In this document: one piece after another, positions 44,061 to 55,704 of the stretch
Numbering within the stretch: the stretch's first letter is position 1
How the letters are laid out: the number at the start of each line of letters is the position of its first letter
Assembly: GCA_037176885.1 (NCBI GenBank)
Contig: JAWWNJ010000018.1
Location: 310,001 to 374,000, forward strand
Length of the DNA stretch: 64,000 bases
Direction: 5' to 3'
DNA from: Favolaschia claudopus
Lineage: Eukaryota; Basidiomycota; Agaricomycetes; Agaricales; Mycenaceae
The notes under the pieces: model-generated
Database searches by the model: none
What the model saw: only the letters and a program-made list of their open reading frames with translations
What the model was told of the DNA's origin: nothing
Translations under genes and position numbers: made by a program

Positions 44061-44307
44061 ACCATCCATTACTGTGTATTTTCTCTGTCTTGTTATATTG
44101 CAGATACTCAGCCAAAGCATCGGGTGTTTGGCTCAGACAGACTGGCGGCTATACATGAGGCAATTGATGCCATCAAAAGCTGATAACTTGGCCTTTACCA
44201 GCATGAGCAACGATCCCCCCGAGTCGCCAGACTACTTCAAAGATGTACCAGACCCAGATCCAGTGTTGCAAAGATCGATGACATCAGGGCTGCACAAATC
44301 CACCACT

Positions 44308-46308
44308 TCAGTCTTCCGCGGGGGCGTTTTGGGACGGGGAATCGAAAATAACGAAAGGTTTTGAAGAAGAGTCGGAAGCAGATGGTGCACCTGAGATAGC
44401 TTCACCAATATCGGGGAACTCTGGGAGGCGGAAGTCCGGCCCAAGCGACATCGTCGATAATTGATTGATTGGAGGAACATGCACGGTGGCGGGGGAGTTA
44501 AATGCAAAGGGAGAGCCAAGCGAGGCGCTGTTTGACAACGATCCAGACCCCGACTCGAAGATTGGCGCAGGGAGCGGCATCGCAATGGGAAAAACAGGGG
44601 ATTGGCGGTTGATCGCTGCGAGCCATCCAAAGATGGGGTGATCAGACTGAAAGTGAGGAGAATCAGGGTCCTTCGTTGCGGGTTGAGTATAAGACTTGAA
44701 GCTTACATTTGGAACAAGCATGTCCAGGTTGAAGTCATTGTACCCCACACCAGCATGCATAGCGGCGAACCCAGGAACCTCGCCAATGGAAGAGCGGGTA
44801 CAAGGCTGCACCCAGTCCACATATGTCTGCAATTGATACAATGAGTGTGAGTCTCGATTAGTTTCGATATTTGCCTTTCGATAACGCACCGTGGATTTTG
44901 TACGAGCAATTAGATGATATAACAGAAGATCCTGTAGACAGGAATCTCGGAATGAAGCCGAGTTGCTACAGTGGTAGTGTTGCCGGGAGCTGAGCTGAGT
45001 CGAGCTCCACCTCGAGGTAGCTCGGCCAAAAGAGGTAATGGCTGCCTTTTCCGGCCTGATATCATCACAAATTACCTTTTTGGAGCGAGCTACCTCGAGG
45101 TGGAGCTCGACTCAGCTCAGCTCCCGGCAACACTACTGTAACATAGCCTGCCAGCATGGAATCCCGAGACCCATTTGCGTCTCGATGAAGTTGGTAGCAG
45201 CGATACCACAACTTCCCATTCCAGCGTAAATACTCTGTAGATCGATCGGGCCAGCTTTGATCGATTTCTGCTCGGGAGGCGGTGCGAAATGCCCGAGTCC
45301 AGAGAATGCCCATCGAAGAATGTCGAGGATATCTTCGGCAGGGGAACGTTGAAGAGAGTCGCCGTGCTCGAAGTCAGCGATAAAGATTTTGCAAATGGCG
45401 GAATAATGGTCGGCAGTCCAGGAGATGAAACCAAGTGAATCGACCCCGCCACTGCGGATGCGTTCCCGCATAGCGATGATCTCTGCGCTGTATGGAGCAT
45501 CCGCTTTGTTCATGAGAGTTCTGCCGTCGTTGAAGAAGCTGGTGGAGGGCTCAGCGTCCTGATGTTGGAAATGGACCGCTCGTCGAAAGTAGAGAAACTC
45601 GGCTCGAGCGTTGAGAACGTCTTCGAGGACCCAACGTTCGTCTAGCAGGGAGCCAAGAGTATACAGAGGAGTCTCCGTAACTTTGAACCCAGCCAAGGGC
45701 TCAGCGAAGCGGTTGAGCTTCAGCTCCGCAATAAGGTTGGGAGAAAGGAGGTTGCTGTCATGAACACGATCCAGAAGTCTCTTCGCAACGAGGAGGTTGT
45801 ATTCGTGGTTGTTGTAATTGACGATAAGACGGAGCTAGGAGTCAGGAGTTGTGAGAACAGAGAAACAGGTTAATTTGTACTTGACTCATCGCACCTTGGA
45901 GAAATGGTATCGCACAATTTGTTGTTTTCCAATTTGAAGGTAGTCTCGTAAACAAGACTTTATAAACTTTTTTGAAGATAGTCGTTCAAACGTATATAAA
46001 ATTTGAAGGCACAGAGAGCTCATGCCTTCATTGTAGAAAGCTTTTTCCAGGGTCTCGAAGATGGGACGTAGGTCATGGTAGCAGGGAATCTCCTCCCCGG
46101 CAGCAACAACAATCTCTGCAATTGCAGAGGGAACTGTACGGTCCAAATTCCACTTTGTGACGCTATCCCGAAGCAGCACATGGGGAAGGACATCGTTTTG
46201 GAATAGACCCTCGACGTCTGCCAGAGTTATTGTGTTAAAAAACTCCGCAGAGAAGCGCGTTTGGTGGTGAGGAGTCGAGTACTCTGCATAGGACATGATG
46301 GGCGACAA
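44308..46308 (-). CDS. Unknown-function protein, 553 residues, 4 exons
   Basis: Not assigned to a named family. Exons 46308-45895, 45834-45148, 44931-44890 and 44826-44308 join in frame without stops. The N-terminal half reads as a helical domain (FFNTITLADVEGLFQNDVLP, PCYHDLRPIFETLEKAF, LCLQILYTFERLSSK, YNLLVAKRLLDRVHDSNLLS). Next come LLDERWVLEDVLNARAEFLY and ISWTADHYSAICKIFIADFE. The C-terminal 170 residues become Pro/Ser-rich, with FGWLAAINRQSPVFP as the ordered part. No transmembrane segment or signal peptide. Oddities: the 22 bp palindrome 45941-45962 lies in exon 1 and is read as coding; intron 2 holds a 170 bp MITE, without which it would be about 44 nt; its donor appears to be GC (CAG then GCTATG). 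A GT donor seven bases on would break the frame. Confidence 0.6.
44969..45138. mobile_element. MITE inside an intron, near-perfect foldback (170 bp)
   Basis: Long TIRs containing AGTGTTGCCGGGAGCTGAGC and complement, about 50 bp each, flanked by TA (44967-44968, 45139-45140). It sits wholly within intron 2 of the 44308-46308 gene, so splicing can remove it. Confidence 0.85.
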
Positions 46309-46430
46309 GCAAGGAGGGACAGAGCACTCACCCTCTGTGATTTTCCGCGTGATTTGAATATTTGAAAAAGGTTTGAAGCAGATGATGGCAGAAAACGCTA
46401 TCCTATACTTGAAAAGAGGGCCAGGCCATC

Positions 46431-47280
46431 AGTCTCGTGACTTTTGACAGAAAATCACGGGGTCAATGTCGAGATGTTGAGATCGTATAGACGTCGCGAG
46501 CGGAGCGAGCGCAGCGGGGTTTGGGGCGGCCAGCCCCAACAAGCTGTGTGACCGAACGGAGGGAGGTCGGCGAGCGCAGCGAGTCGGCCGTGCCGGAGGC
46601 AGGGAACTAAATCCTAAACTTGAAAACAGCACCGGGCCATCAGAATTGATGGATCACATGCTTTTTCATGTGACTTTGACACCAAACCACGGGACCACAC
46701 GAGACGTCGCGAGCGGAGCGAGCGTAGGTTTGGGGCGGCCAGCCCCCACAAGCTGTGTGACCGAACGGAGGGAGGCCGGCGAGCGCAGCGAGTCGGCCGT
46801 GCCGGAGGCAGGGAGCTAAAGCTTGTCCTACTGTACTATTCCGACCGGTTGTTCACTGGGTGTTACGCGTTAGCCTAATTGTTCACTGGAAACATTGTTC
46901 ACCGGCCGGCAATCAAGCAAAAATTACCATATATGGGGCTCCGGCAAATGCCGGAACAAAATTTTTGACATTTTCTTGCCTTTTTGGGCCGAAAAAGTCG
47001 CTGTTATGCGTTACGGAGACCAAAATTGTTCAGTTCACAGCCGGCTGTTACCCGTTATGTGAACAACTGGTCGGAATAGTACAGTATACTTGAAAAGAGG
47101 CCATCAGTCTCGTGACTTTTGACAGAAAATCACGGGGTCAATGTCGAGATGTTGACGTCGCGAGCGGAGCGAGCGCAGCGGGGTTTGGGGCGGCCAGCCC
47201 CAACAAGCTGTGTGACCGAACGGAGGGAGGTCGGCGAGCGCAGCGCGTCGGCCGTGCCGGAGGCAGGGAACTAAAGCTTG
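46431..47280. repeat. Three copies of a GC-rich repeat around a MITE
   Basis: Units at 46431-46612, 46636-46820 and 47099-47280 share GACTTTTGACAGAAAATCAC, GCGAGCGGAGCGAGCG, TGTGTGACCGAACGGAGGGA and CCGTGCCGGAGGCAGGGA. The unit start also occurs alone at 30789. The head has a GTCA..TGAC inverted pair. The units are long-frame-rich because of GCGAGCGGAG repeats but are not genes. Confidence 0.75.
46831..47084. mobile_element. MITE, CTGTACTATTCCGACC family (254 bp)
   Basis: Ends CTGTACTATTCCGACCGGTT and complement, TA on both sides (46829-46830, 47085-47086). Internally repeats GTTGTTCAC in both orientations. It lies between repeat units two and three of the 46.4-47.3 kb array. Confidence 0.85.
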
Positions 47281-47633
47281 TTGACCTAACACTGTAGCGC
47301 ACCATGTGACTCGGTGATGGCCGCTGTCTGCCCTTTGCCAGCGGAAAACCCAAGTCCCCCCTCTCAGAATGCCCTCTAGATGGCCTTGAACTCCCTTATG
47401 GTTGCAGATACTGTCTCAGAGTCCATAAATAGCATAGACTACGGCTTTCGGCCATGTTAGCAGTGATGGGGCGCCTGTCAGAGGTCGGTGGGAGGCGTCG
47501 GGGGAGTTTCTATCTTCACGGAGCGCGAAGGCCACGTCAAATGCGGTTCAAGTCCCTCACCCAGGTCGCGTTGCTTGTATACTGTGTCCCATTCCCAGAA
47601 ACATAATAATTTGCTAAATTGTTGCTAAATAAT

Positions 47634-47718
47634 ACATATTTATTCTTGCTCTTGGCCTGAATTCCTTGAAATATCACATATTTATTCTTGCTTTTGGCCT
47701 GAATTCCTTGAAATATCA
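47634..47718. repeat. 42 bp tandem duplication
   Basis: CATATTTATTCTTGCTYTTG through CTTGAAATATCA occurs twice in direct succession with one difference. Confidence 0.85.
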
Positions 47719-47883
47719 CCAGGCTATACTGCTGCAGAGCATTTCCCCCAGCCTCAGATAGTACACTGCATTTTTTACACTCCGCTCAGACGCAGAATTC
47801 AACCAAGAACGAACGGAGAAGTAAATCAAGAAGCCTCGGCATTCGCCGGATTGCCAATTTGGTGTATCTTGTGATGCTATCAC

Positions 47884-48000
47884 CTCCATACACCCTTTTC
47901 GGACGCATCATCAATTACATACTGTAGCATACACCTTTTTGGGACACGATCAAAAGCATACACCCTTTTCGGACGGCATACACCATATAGGGTGTATGCC
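47884..48000. repeat. CATACACCCTTTTCGGACG repeats with hairpin
   Basis: Three CATACACC(C)TTTT(C/T)GG units at 47886, 47930 and 47957, then a hairpin GGCATACACC-atatag-GGTGTATGCC at 47976-48001. It resembles the centre of a foldback element. Confidence 0.65.
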
Positions 48001-48009
48001 ATCACCACA

Positions 48010-49208
48010 AACACCATAAACGAGCCGATTTGACAGGAAAGTGGGAAATCTGCAAGAGGCCTGCGTCATAGGTGGCTGTGTAGTGCCAAAAGAGGGAGTT
48101 CCCCTGACAGCTTGTCGTCATTCAAACCGAGAACTTGGCGGAAGTGCGAACTAGTTGTTTGGCGACGGTCTTGGAAGTTTTAGCGTCGTTGAGATGGCGG
48201 CGTTGGGATGTTTTAGATTGTCTCTGGATGTAACGGAAGCGAGGGGAAGTCGAATTCCGGCACAAGGGGATCAATAGAGAACTGGTGTAAGGACTGGTGA
48301 CCAGGAGAAAACTACATATCTACGATGGCATCACGTCAGCACCGCACCGGCTGGTTCCACAGAACAGACAGGAAACCATATGGAGAATGACTCATCATCA
48401 CAGAACTGCGAAGATTCAATGATAAATAATGTTTGATCCACGGTGTCACAATATTTGTCATTCAATGGTGACAGGCGGTTTTCCGTTCAGGTCTATCCCA
48501 ACATTCCGACTTTGACTTTTCCTTTAAGTAATTTTCAGCTTTTTTATCATTAGGGACGGTGAGAGTAGCGGGTTCTGGCCCCTGGGGCGTTTATGAAGTC
48601 GCTTTTGAAAGTTGCTGGCACAAGGGTGCGCCGGCATTCCAAAAAAAGACATAGGGCCGATTTTCTTTTTTTCAGCTCGGCGACTGGACTAACATACTAC
48701 GTAAGCGTTCCCACGCACCATATACGGTGATATTTTCTCACGCTTTAGTTACCGGTGCGCTGCTGAACTTTCAACGGACCAACTGGACGTCCAAAATGTG
48801 TACAAACCAACTTCATCTATGGGATAGGTTTGGCATCGATTAAGTCCTTTATACTCAGGGAGGAACCTGCCGGACAACACTTCTAATCCAGAGTTGATCC
48901 AGAGGCAGAGCTAAACAGGAACACATTGTTACCAAAACTGTGTGTCCAGGACTGATGTTTCAAGCAGGGACTCATTTCGTCACTTCTTGCCATCACTAGG
49001 TGCTTCTAAGCACCTCCGGGATTGCGTTCTAACCCACAAACTAGGGCAAAACTGTCGAAACTAACGGGAAGCGAGCGAGCCAAACCTAAAATCTATCTTT
49101 AGGCAACTATGACGCAAGTGGATTTCAGGCTCCCCAACTCTGAATCCAACTGCGTCATCGCTAGCGGTGACATGTCACGTCACGTCACGCGCCAAGCTTT
49201 TCCTCAGC
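48010..49208. other. No gene seen
   Basis: No frame longer than 60 codons with protein character, no repeat shared with the rest of the window. Confidence 0.4.
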
Positions 49209-49219
49209 TGTTGTTGTTA

Positions 49220-49600
49220 CAGTGGCGGCAAAATCTGATGTCACCCCCAAAAAAGGAAATTCTCATCAATTCAACTCGTTTTCTTTTCTGTGCCCTGTTT
49301 TCTGTGGTCGGACCTTTCACAGTACATTTAAAACATAGATTTAAAACCCATGCACCCTTTTTCATCTTAGAATACCTTGAAAATTGACACTTTTTGGGCA
49401 AGACTTTTCAATCATCTTTGGCCCAGTCCTCCTCAATGAATGTAGCTATCTTTCTCAATCTTCCTTCCACAGGCAGTGTATTTGCCGTGCCAATGGATCT
49501 GCGCCCTTGTCGCCCCCAGACGGCGATGGCAAGGGCAGATTAGAGGCGGTTTGATGAAAATTTCCTTTTTTGGGGGTGACATCAGATTTTGCCGCCACTG
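49220..49600. mobile_element. MITE in an LTR fragment (381 bp)
   Basis: TIRs CAGTGGCGGCAAAATCTGAT and complement, flanked by TA (49218-49219, 49601-49602). The flanks, TGTTGTTGTTA and ACTAACACGACGCTGAG, join to the start of the copia LTR sequence at 49711, so the MITE entered an older LTR fragment lying just upstream of the copia element. Confidence 0.9.
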
Positions 49601-49910
49601 TAACTAACACGACGCTGAGGTGAGGCTTCTATTATTCTGTACCCAGGAATACATTACTTACAGTATTCCCTAGCTAATCGTGTATTCTGTCTAGGTGCAT
49701 AATAGAGCTGTTGTTGTTAACTAACACGACGCTGAGCTAATCGTGTATTCTGTCTAGGACGGACGTCCGGTTTTGAGAGGTTACGGGCCCTCGTAGGACG
49801 CCAGTTTCACTGCGCAACGCTAGCCGGACGCTATACAGCTCAACAGCAAAACCAACTAGCCACAGGAGTCTGCAAACGCTCGCAACTCCAGGCCACGTCA
49901 TCCGCCAGAC

Positions 49911-50744
49911 ATGGCGACTACATCTGAACCCACCACTCCGGTGCTGGTCGGGGCAGAAAACTATCCAATCTGGAAGATTCGAATGGAGGGAGAGTTTGCC
50001 CGAGAGAAGGTTGGCCTCATCATCTCTGGGGAGGACAACGCGGCGACTCAGGCGGCCGCAGAAACTGCAGCCACATCTGCCAGCACTGTCTCTGCCATCT
50101 ATGGTGTCGTGACCACTTCCACTAGCGCTATCCGCGACTCTTTCCGCGTACGCGATGCCCGAGCTCGTGGTATCATCCACAAGTTCATCTCGAACCCCAT
50201 TCTCATATCCGTCGCTCATCTCTCTGGCGCAAGAGAAACATGGGATGCCATTGTCAAGGAGTACGAGAAGGTCAACGTTGGTGCCACCGCGTTCTTCACC
50301 CTGGTCCAAATGCTAGAAGCCAAGTGGGACCCTTCCACTAAGCTCGACGACCACCTCACCAAACCTCGATCGGGCAGCCTGACGCTGACAAGTATGTCCC
50401 GGCCGGTCGACGATGAGTTCATGGCATGGATCCTGCTCAAATCACTGCCGGACACAACTGGGTGGAGACTGTTCGTCTCCCAGACCGTCAACAGTGTTCC
50501 CCAGGGCGGAAAGCTCAAGTTCTCCGAAGCTGAGCAGCGCATCAGAGCCGAGTTGGGAAACCACATCATCACTGGCCCACAGGAGTCTGCGCTCGCAGCT
50601 GTAGTGCCGTCTTCGTCGACGAACTACAAAGGGAAGAAAACCGGTGGCCCGACGAAGAAGTGCCAAGTCCTCGGCCTTTGCTATCATGACAGGACTGCCG
50701 CGACCTCAAGAAGAAGGCGGAGGAGGATGGGGCGAAGGCGCTAA
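49911..50744 (+). pseudogene. Copia gag (UBN2-type) with broken zinc knuckle
   Basis: Typical copia capsid protein. After the start come VLVGAENYPIWKIRMEGEF, the RARGIIHKFISNPI block, ARETWDAIVKEYEKVN and VDDEFMAWILLKSLPDTTGW. Around 50660 the knuckle begins KKCQVLGLCYHD but the expected GH..RDC part continues in another frame (DCRDLKKKAEEDG), so a small indel separates gag's end from pol. In copia, gag and pol are normally one frame or joined by a shift. Here the indel probably reflects decay. Confidence 0.8.
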
Positions 50745-53700
50745 ACGCAGGGGGCGATGAGAGCGGACATTATGTTACTGCATTCGGAAACTCTGTATCG
50801 AAGGACCTTGCAAAACGCATTGGAGCTTATGCTGCGAGTGAAACGACACCTGCCCTCGTCTACACAACAGTCCTTGACACCGGCGCGTCAACACACATGG
50901 TACCGGTCCTGGAGTGGTTCATAGCTAAGACCTTTCAGCAGCTTGACCCCCCGAGAAAAGTACGCTTTGGGGATGAGTCGTTCGCTGACGCCACTGGGAT
51001 TGGGGAAATTCAGCTCCTCAGCACTGTCAAAGGCAAACAGACACTCCTCACACTCTCGAACGTCCTATACCTCCCCTCATTCCAGATCTCCCTCATTTCC
51101 GTACAGAAGCTAGCCCAACAGGGTAACCTGACTTCAAGCTTTGGGAGGACAGGTGGTCACGTTCTCGACCGCAATGGCGATGTCGTTCTCGAGGTCAACC
51201 ATGACCAAGGGCTATACCATTTGACTGCAGAGCTGGTGGTCCAGGAGGAATGTGCGCTTGCCGCCGTCGACATTAGAGAGTTTGCGGTGAGCCGCCAGAA
51301 GCCACCTGGTGGCTCCGACGGCATGCGGATTGGAGCGGCTACGTCATGTGGCGGATCGTTCAGCGGCTCATCGCGCGCGGTCCTTAGCACAATTTTGAGG
51401 TTGGGTACCTTGCATACTTGACTATACCTTCAGCCAATGAGAGTTCGTTGTCCAAACGTGCATAATTGTTTTGAATTGAAGCAATTTCCAGCGTCAACCG
51501 AAGTCTTCGGCTCGAATGTGCGATAGCGTCAGATTTTCAGATCCAATTTTCTTCGTGTGTGTATGGTTCAATATATAGATGACTAAGTACTAAAAATACA
51601 CTCGCAAAACCAAATTTGAACCAGTCTTACCAGCCGCCAAACGAGCCGCCAGACAGCATAGCCGCTCCAATCCGCATGCCATTAGAGCCGCCAGGTGGCT
51701 TCTGGCGGCTCACCGCAAACTCTCTATTAACGTCCTCCACCGCCGCATGGCACATGTGGGAATGGACAGCCTTGAGCGTATGGTCAGGAAGGGACACCTG
51801 AAGGGTGTGGAGCGCACCACCGGTACCCCTTAATTCTGCCACGCCTGCGCTCAGGGAAAGATGCGCAAGCAGCCGTTCCCAACTGAGGGACGTCAGCGGG
51901 CAACACGCCCACTACAAATTATACATAGTGACGTCGGCGGACCTGTCAGCCCACAGTCTCGAGACGGGTATCGTTACTGGATTAACTTCTTCGACGATCA
52001 CAGTGGCTTTGATTAGGTACTCTACCTCAAGAAGAAGATCGACGTGCATGCTGCCTTCAAACAATGGAAGGCGGACGTGCAAGCCTTCTTTGAGGAAGAG
52101 ATTGAGGAGATCATATTCTCCGAAAACTTCATTGACTTCTGGCGCACCGACAACGGGGGGGGAGTTCACCTCTAACGAACTGGAGGCAGAATTGAAAGCC
52201 AGTGGAATCATCCATCACACAACTGCCGCAGACACGCCCGAGCAGAATGGCGTAGCTGAACGAGCAAATCAGACCCTCGTTTACACCGCCCTCACCATGC
52301 TCATCGATTCAGGCCTTCCGCAAAACTTCTGGAAGGAAGCCATGAGCTGTGCCTCCTACGTTCTTGGACGCCGACCATACTCCTCCAACAACGGTGTACC
52401 ACCATACGAGACCCTGTTCGAGCGAAAGGTTGACCCCATTCAGTTCCGACCGTTTGGCTGCACGGGATATGCTTTGAAACCAAAGGACAAGCGCGTCGGG
52501 AAGTTCTCCAACCGTGGCCGCCAGTGCATCATGCTTGGCTATGGTAATGGTGATGTGGGGGATGGGAAGAAGGCGTATCGCCTCCTGGATGTAAAGACCA
52601 AGGCCATCTTCCACAGCCGACATGTCCGCTTCGATGAGACAGGGGAAACAGACACCTCTGTCCTTCAGGACCCTGCACCCCAAACTCAGTGGGAGTTCTT
52701 GTTCCGTCCTGAACAGGAGAGGGAGCCCTCAGACAGTGGGAGCGTGATTGACGATGCAGAGCTAGTGGGAGCACCAGGGACTTTTTCCATTCGGCAAGGG
52801 GGGGAGACAGACACAGAGACTATCAGAACAGTAAAACGCGAAACACTATCTCGCATTCCTGTCCCAGTAAACCCTACTTCCATCTCTGAGCACATTGCCC
52901 GCAGGAAAAATCCCATTGCACCACCAGTACCGGCCCCAGCTCTCGACGAGCCCATGCTCCGACGAGGAGAACGTGCCAGAAAACCAGCAGATCGAAACCG
53001 AAACCTTCTACAGAAGTCAGATGGCCCTCAGCAGCTCCGGAAACCCGAACCGCTGCCTCAGCCGGCCGAGCCAGAATCCCCTCCCTTCCAAGTCGCCGAC
53101 CTTCCACAAATCATTGAGGAAGAACCTGAAGTCGAGCTCATTGACATTGACGATGCCTTCTTCGCTGGCGTAGCCAATAGCGGCCCAAGCGAAATTCCCA
53201 CTCCCGCTACACTCACTGAGGCATTCAGCGGACCAGACGCTGATAGGTGGAGGGCGGCACTTGCGGAGGAGATGGGAAACTTGGCTGAGAACGATGTCTA
53301 TGAGATTGTCCCCACACCTGTTGGAGTTAAACCAATCAGCACCAAACCAGTCATGCGCATAAAGCTGGACAGCAAGGGGAACATCGAACGATACAAACTC
53401 CGTATCGTCGCCCGGGATTTTGGACAGCAGGGTGGAAACCTTTGCCCCCGTTGCGAACCTTGAGTCCATCCGCATCATCTGCTTGCTGGCTGCCAAGTAC
53501 GACCTGGAGCTGGACCAGATGGACGTATCCACTGCATACCTCAACGGTGTCCTCGAGGACGCCATCTACGTCTCACCGCCGGAGGGAGTGGATATTCCAG
53601 ATGGGTTCTGTTGGCGACTCAAACGTTCCCTCTATGGTCTGAAAGACGCCGGTCGCGTGTGGAATGTCACTCTCGACGCAAAACTGCTGGAGCTTGGTGC

Positions 53701-54799
53701 ATACCGGCTGGACGCGGAGACATGCCTGTACGTCTTCAAGGGAAAGAAAGGGGAAATATGTTACCTGGTGGTCTACGTTGACGACCTACTGCTTGCGGCC
53801 TCATCCCGTCCATACATGGACGAGATAAAAGCTCTCCTCGCATCCACATTCAAGATGCGGGACCTTGGAGCTGCTTCGTTCATCCTCGGGATCGAGATCA
53901 AACGGGACCGACAGCGACGCACTATCTCTCTTTCCCAAACAAAGTACATTGACGCTGTCCTTAAGCGTTGCGGTATGGCAGACTGTAAGCCGTCAAAGAC
54001 TCCAATGGCTACGACCCCTCGCCTCACTGCTGAAGACCCCGTCGACAACACCACACTACTCCAACAGACCATAAACGGAGAGACAGTGTCATACGCTACT
54101 GTGGTTGGCTCAATTCAGTATGCTGTCCAGGGGACGCGACCTGACTTGGCCTACCTTGTTGGCGTGCTTGGACGGTACAGTGCAAACCCCAAAGCATGCC
54201 ACTGGGAAGCTGCAAAGCGCGGCCTGCGCTACATGAAGTATACTCGTGACCTTGAGCTGTGCTTCGACGGCTCGGACATTGCTGGGGATCTTGACTTCCA
54301 CCGGTTCTCTGACGCCGACTGGTCTGGTGACAACGAGACTTCTCGATCCACCTCCGGATACGCATTCATATCTGGTCGAGGAGCATTGGGCTGGTCCAGC
54401 AAACGCCAAGGCATGGTTGCCCTATCCTCAACTGAGTCAGAATACATTGGACTGTCAAACGCCGAGCAGCACCTAGCCTGGTTGCGCACCTTCTTTGCAG
54501 AAGTCGGCCACGAGCAGCGCGGACCCACAGAACTCTTCCGTGACAATCAAGCAGCTATCATCCTCTGTCGGGACCCACAATTCCGAGCACGCACCAAACA
54601 CATACAGCGCAAATACCACTTCATTCGCGACGACATTGTGGCAAAAGGCGAGGCCGTCATTCGCTACGTGTCTACCCACGACATGGTGGCCGACATCCTT
54701 ACTAAGCCTCTTTCCCGGGAAAAGCATTGGAAGTTTGCAAGAGCCTTGGGATTACGGTTTACCTCGAGTGGGAGTGTCGAAACCAACGGTTGTTGTTAA
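50745..54799 (+). pseudogene. Copia pol: protease, integrase, RT, RNase H
   Basis: Protease active site VLDTGASTHMVP near 50872. Pre-integrase HRRMAHVGMDSLERMVRKG near 51750. Integrase core with RTDNGGG and GEFTSNELEAELKASG near 52150 and the third acidic site in AADTPEQNGVAERANQTL. Reverse transcriptase begins DADRWRAALAEEMGNL, with TFAPVANLESIRII, LDQMDVSTAYLNG and catalytic YVDDLLLA near 53780. RNase H has FSDADWSGDNETSRSTSGY, ALSSTESEYIGLSNAEQHL and DNQAAI. The frame stops TAA at 54799, inside the 3' LTR start. Lesions: a 449 bp MITE at 51276, a TAG near 52013, one extra G in a run of eight G at 52156, and a short deletion near 53430 before TFAPV. Catalytic residues themselves are retained. 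Confidence 0.9.
51276..51724. mobile_element. MITE in copia pol, GAGAGTTTGCGG family (449 bp)
   Basis: Perfect TIRs GAGAGTTTGCGGTGAGCCGC and complement, flanked by TA (51274-51275, 51725-51726). Copia coding sequence on both sides is in the same frame once the MITE and one TA are disregarded, so the insertion is later than most of copia's history in the genome. A second copy lies at 35233-35664 in reverse. Confidence 0.9.
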
Positions 54800-54857
54800 C
54801 TAACACGACGCTGAGCTAATTGTGTATTCTGTCTAGGACGGACGTCCGGTTTTGAGA

Positions 54858-55330
54858 AAACTAGGAGGTCAAAGATTTTTTTTTCCGGGCTGGCGGCCGG
54901 ACTAACTAACCGGCCCTCAACCGGCCCTAGGTCGCCGGTTTCAACACCGGCGCACCCTTGTGCACATAAACGCTTTCGGACCATAAACGACTAAAAGCGC
55001 TTCCCCGTCCCTATTGTGACCACCGTCCTGTTCGCAAATCTCAGTCAAATTGCGTGTGGCTGAGTGCGTTCGAAGCGCATTATTAGGCCCTTGAGGTTCG
55101 TACCATTTTCACTTCGAATATTTCTAACTACACTCTCTTCCCCCATTGAAATGAGCAAAATGCATAAAACAACAGCCAAGTCGGTGGACCTCCTATGCAT
55201 GATGAGCTTTATGCATTGTGAGCTTATTCATTATGACATATCTACTTCCTCAATATAACCACCAGGCAAGATCTTCGCCAAACCTAATACGGCCGTTGAT
55301 CGGAAACCGAGTGAGTCAAGGAATTTGGAC
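54858..55330. other. Post-copia sequence, no gene seen
   Basis: Begins where the 3' LTR breaks off. CGGCCGGACTAACTAACCGG-like repeats at 54890-54925; ATGCAT-rich words at 55150-55225. Nothing coding. Confidence 0.4.
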
Positions 55331-55332
55331 TA

Positions 55333-55702
55333 CAGCCGTTTTGTAAATATTATACGGGTTTCGGCATTTCTTCCTCTTCGATTTTGTGTCTACATTTGTT
55401 GACGTTCCCATCAACAGCTCCACACCTGAGAAATCAATGCTCAGGCTCTTTGCGCGTATCTGCGACGCGTATCGCTCCTGGCGGCGTTGAATTAGAGAGA
55501 AACCACCTTCAGGCACGCTTTGGGCCCGCCAGAGGTCCGGCCCGAGGCTCAATAGACCTGGATGAGCTGAATTTTGTTCAAACTTGGGGTGACGGCATGC
55601 TCTCTTGAGGTGGAGCTGATCACAGAATCGTCAACAAATGTATACACAAAAACGAGGAGTAAGAAAGGCCGAAACCCGTATAAACTTTCCAAAACGGCTG
55701 TA
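55333..55702. mobile_element. MITE, CAGCCGTTTTG family (370 bp)
   Basis: Ends CAGCCGTTTTGTAAATATTA and complement, TA on both sides (55331-55332, 55703-55704). Related to 12048-12424 and 34791-35147; the CGTCAACA/TGTTGACG subterminal block is shared. Confidence 0.85.
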
Positions 55703-55704
55703 GC

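Larger units (their letters stand above)
49711..54857 (+). mobile_element. Ty1/copia LTR retrotransposon, decayed
   Basis: LTR starts TGTTGTTAACTAACACGACG at 49714 and 54790; the two share about 68 bases up to GGTTTTGAGA, after which the 3' LTR is lost. An extra broken LTR start precedes it (49209-49700, carrying a MITE and a 50 bp insertion). Gag and pol follow in the copia order: protease, integrase, reverse transcriptase, RNase H. Several lesions (see the gene entries) make it inactive. No primer-binding site could be fixed. Confidence 0.85.

Noticed and set aside
46429..47353. ORFs with repeated Arg/Pro/Ser-rich peptides
   Set aside because: They map to the GC-rich triple repeat and occur in each unit as shadows.
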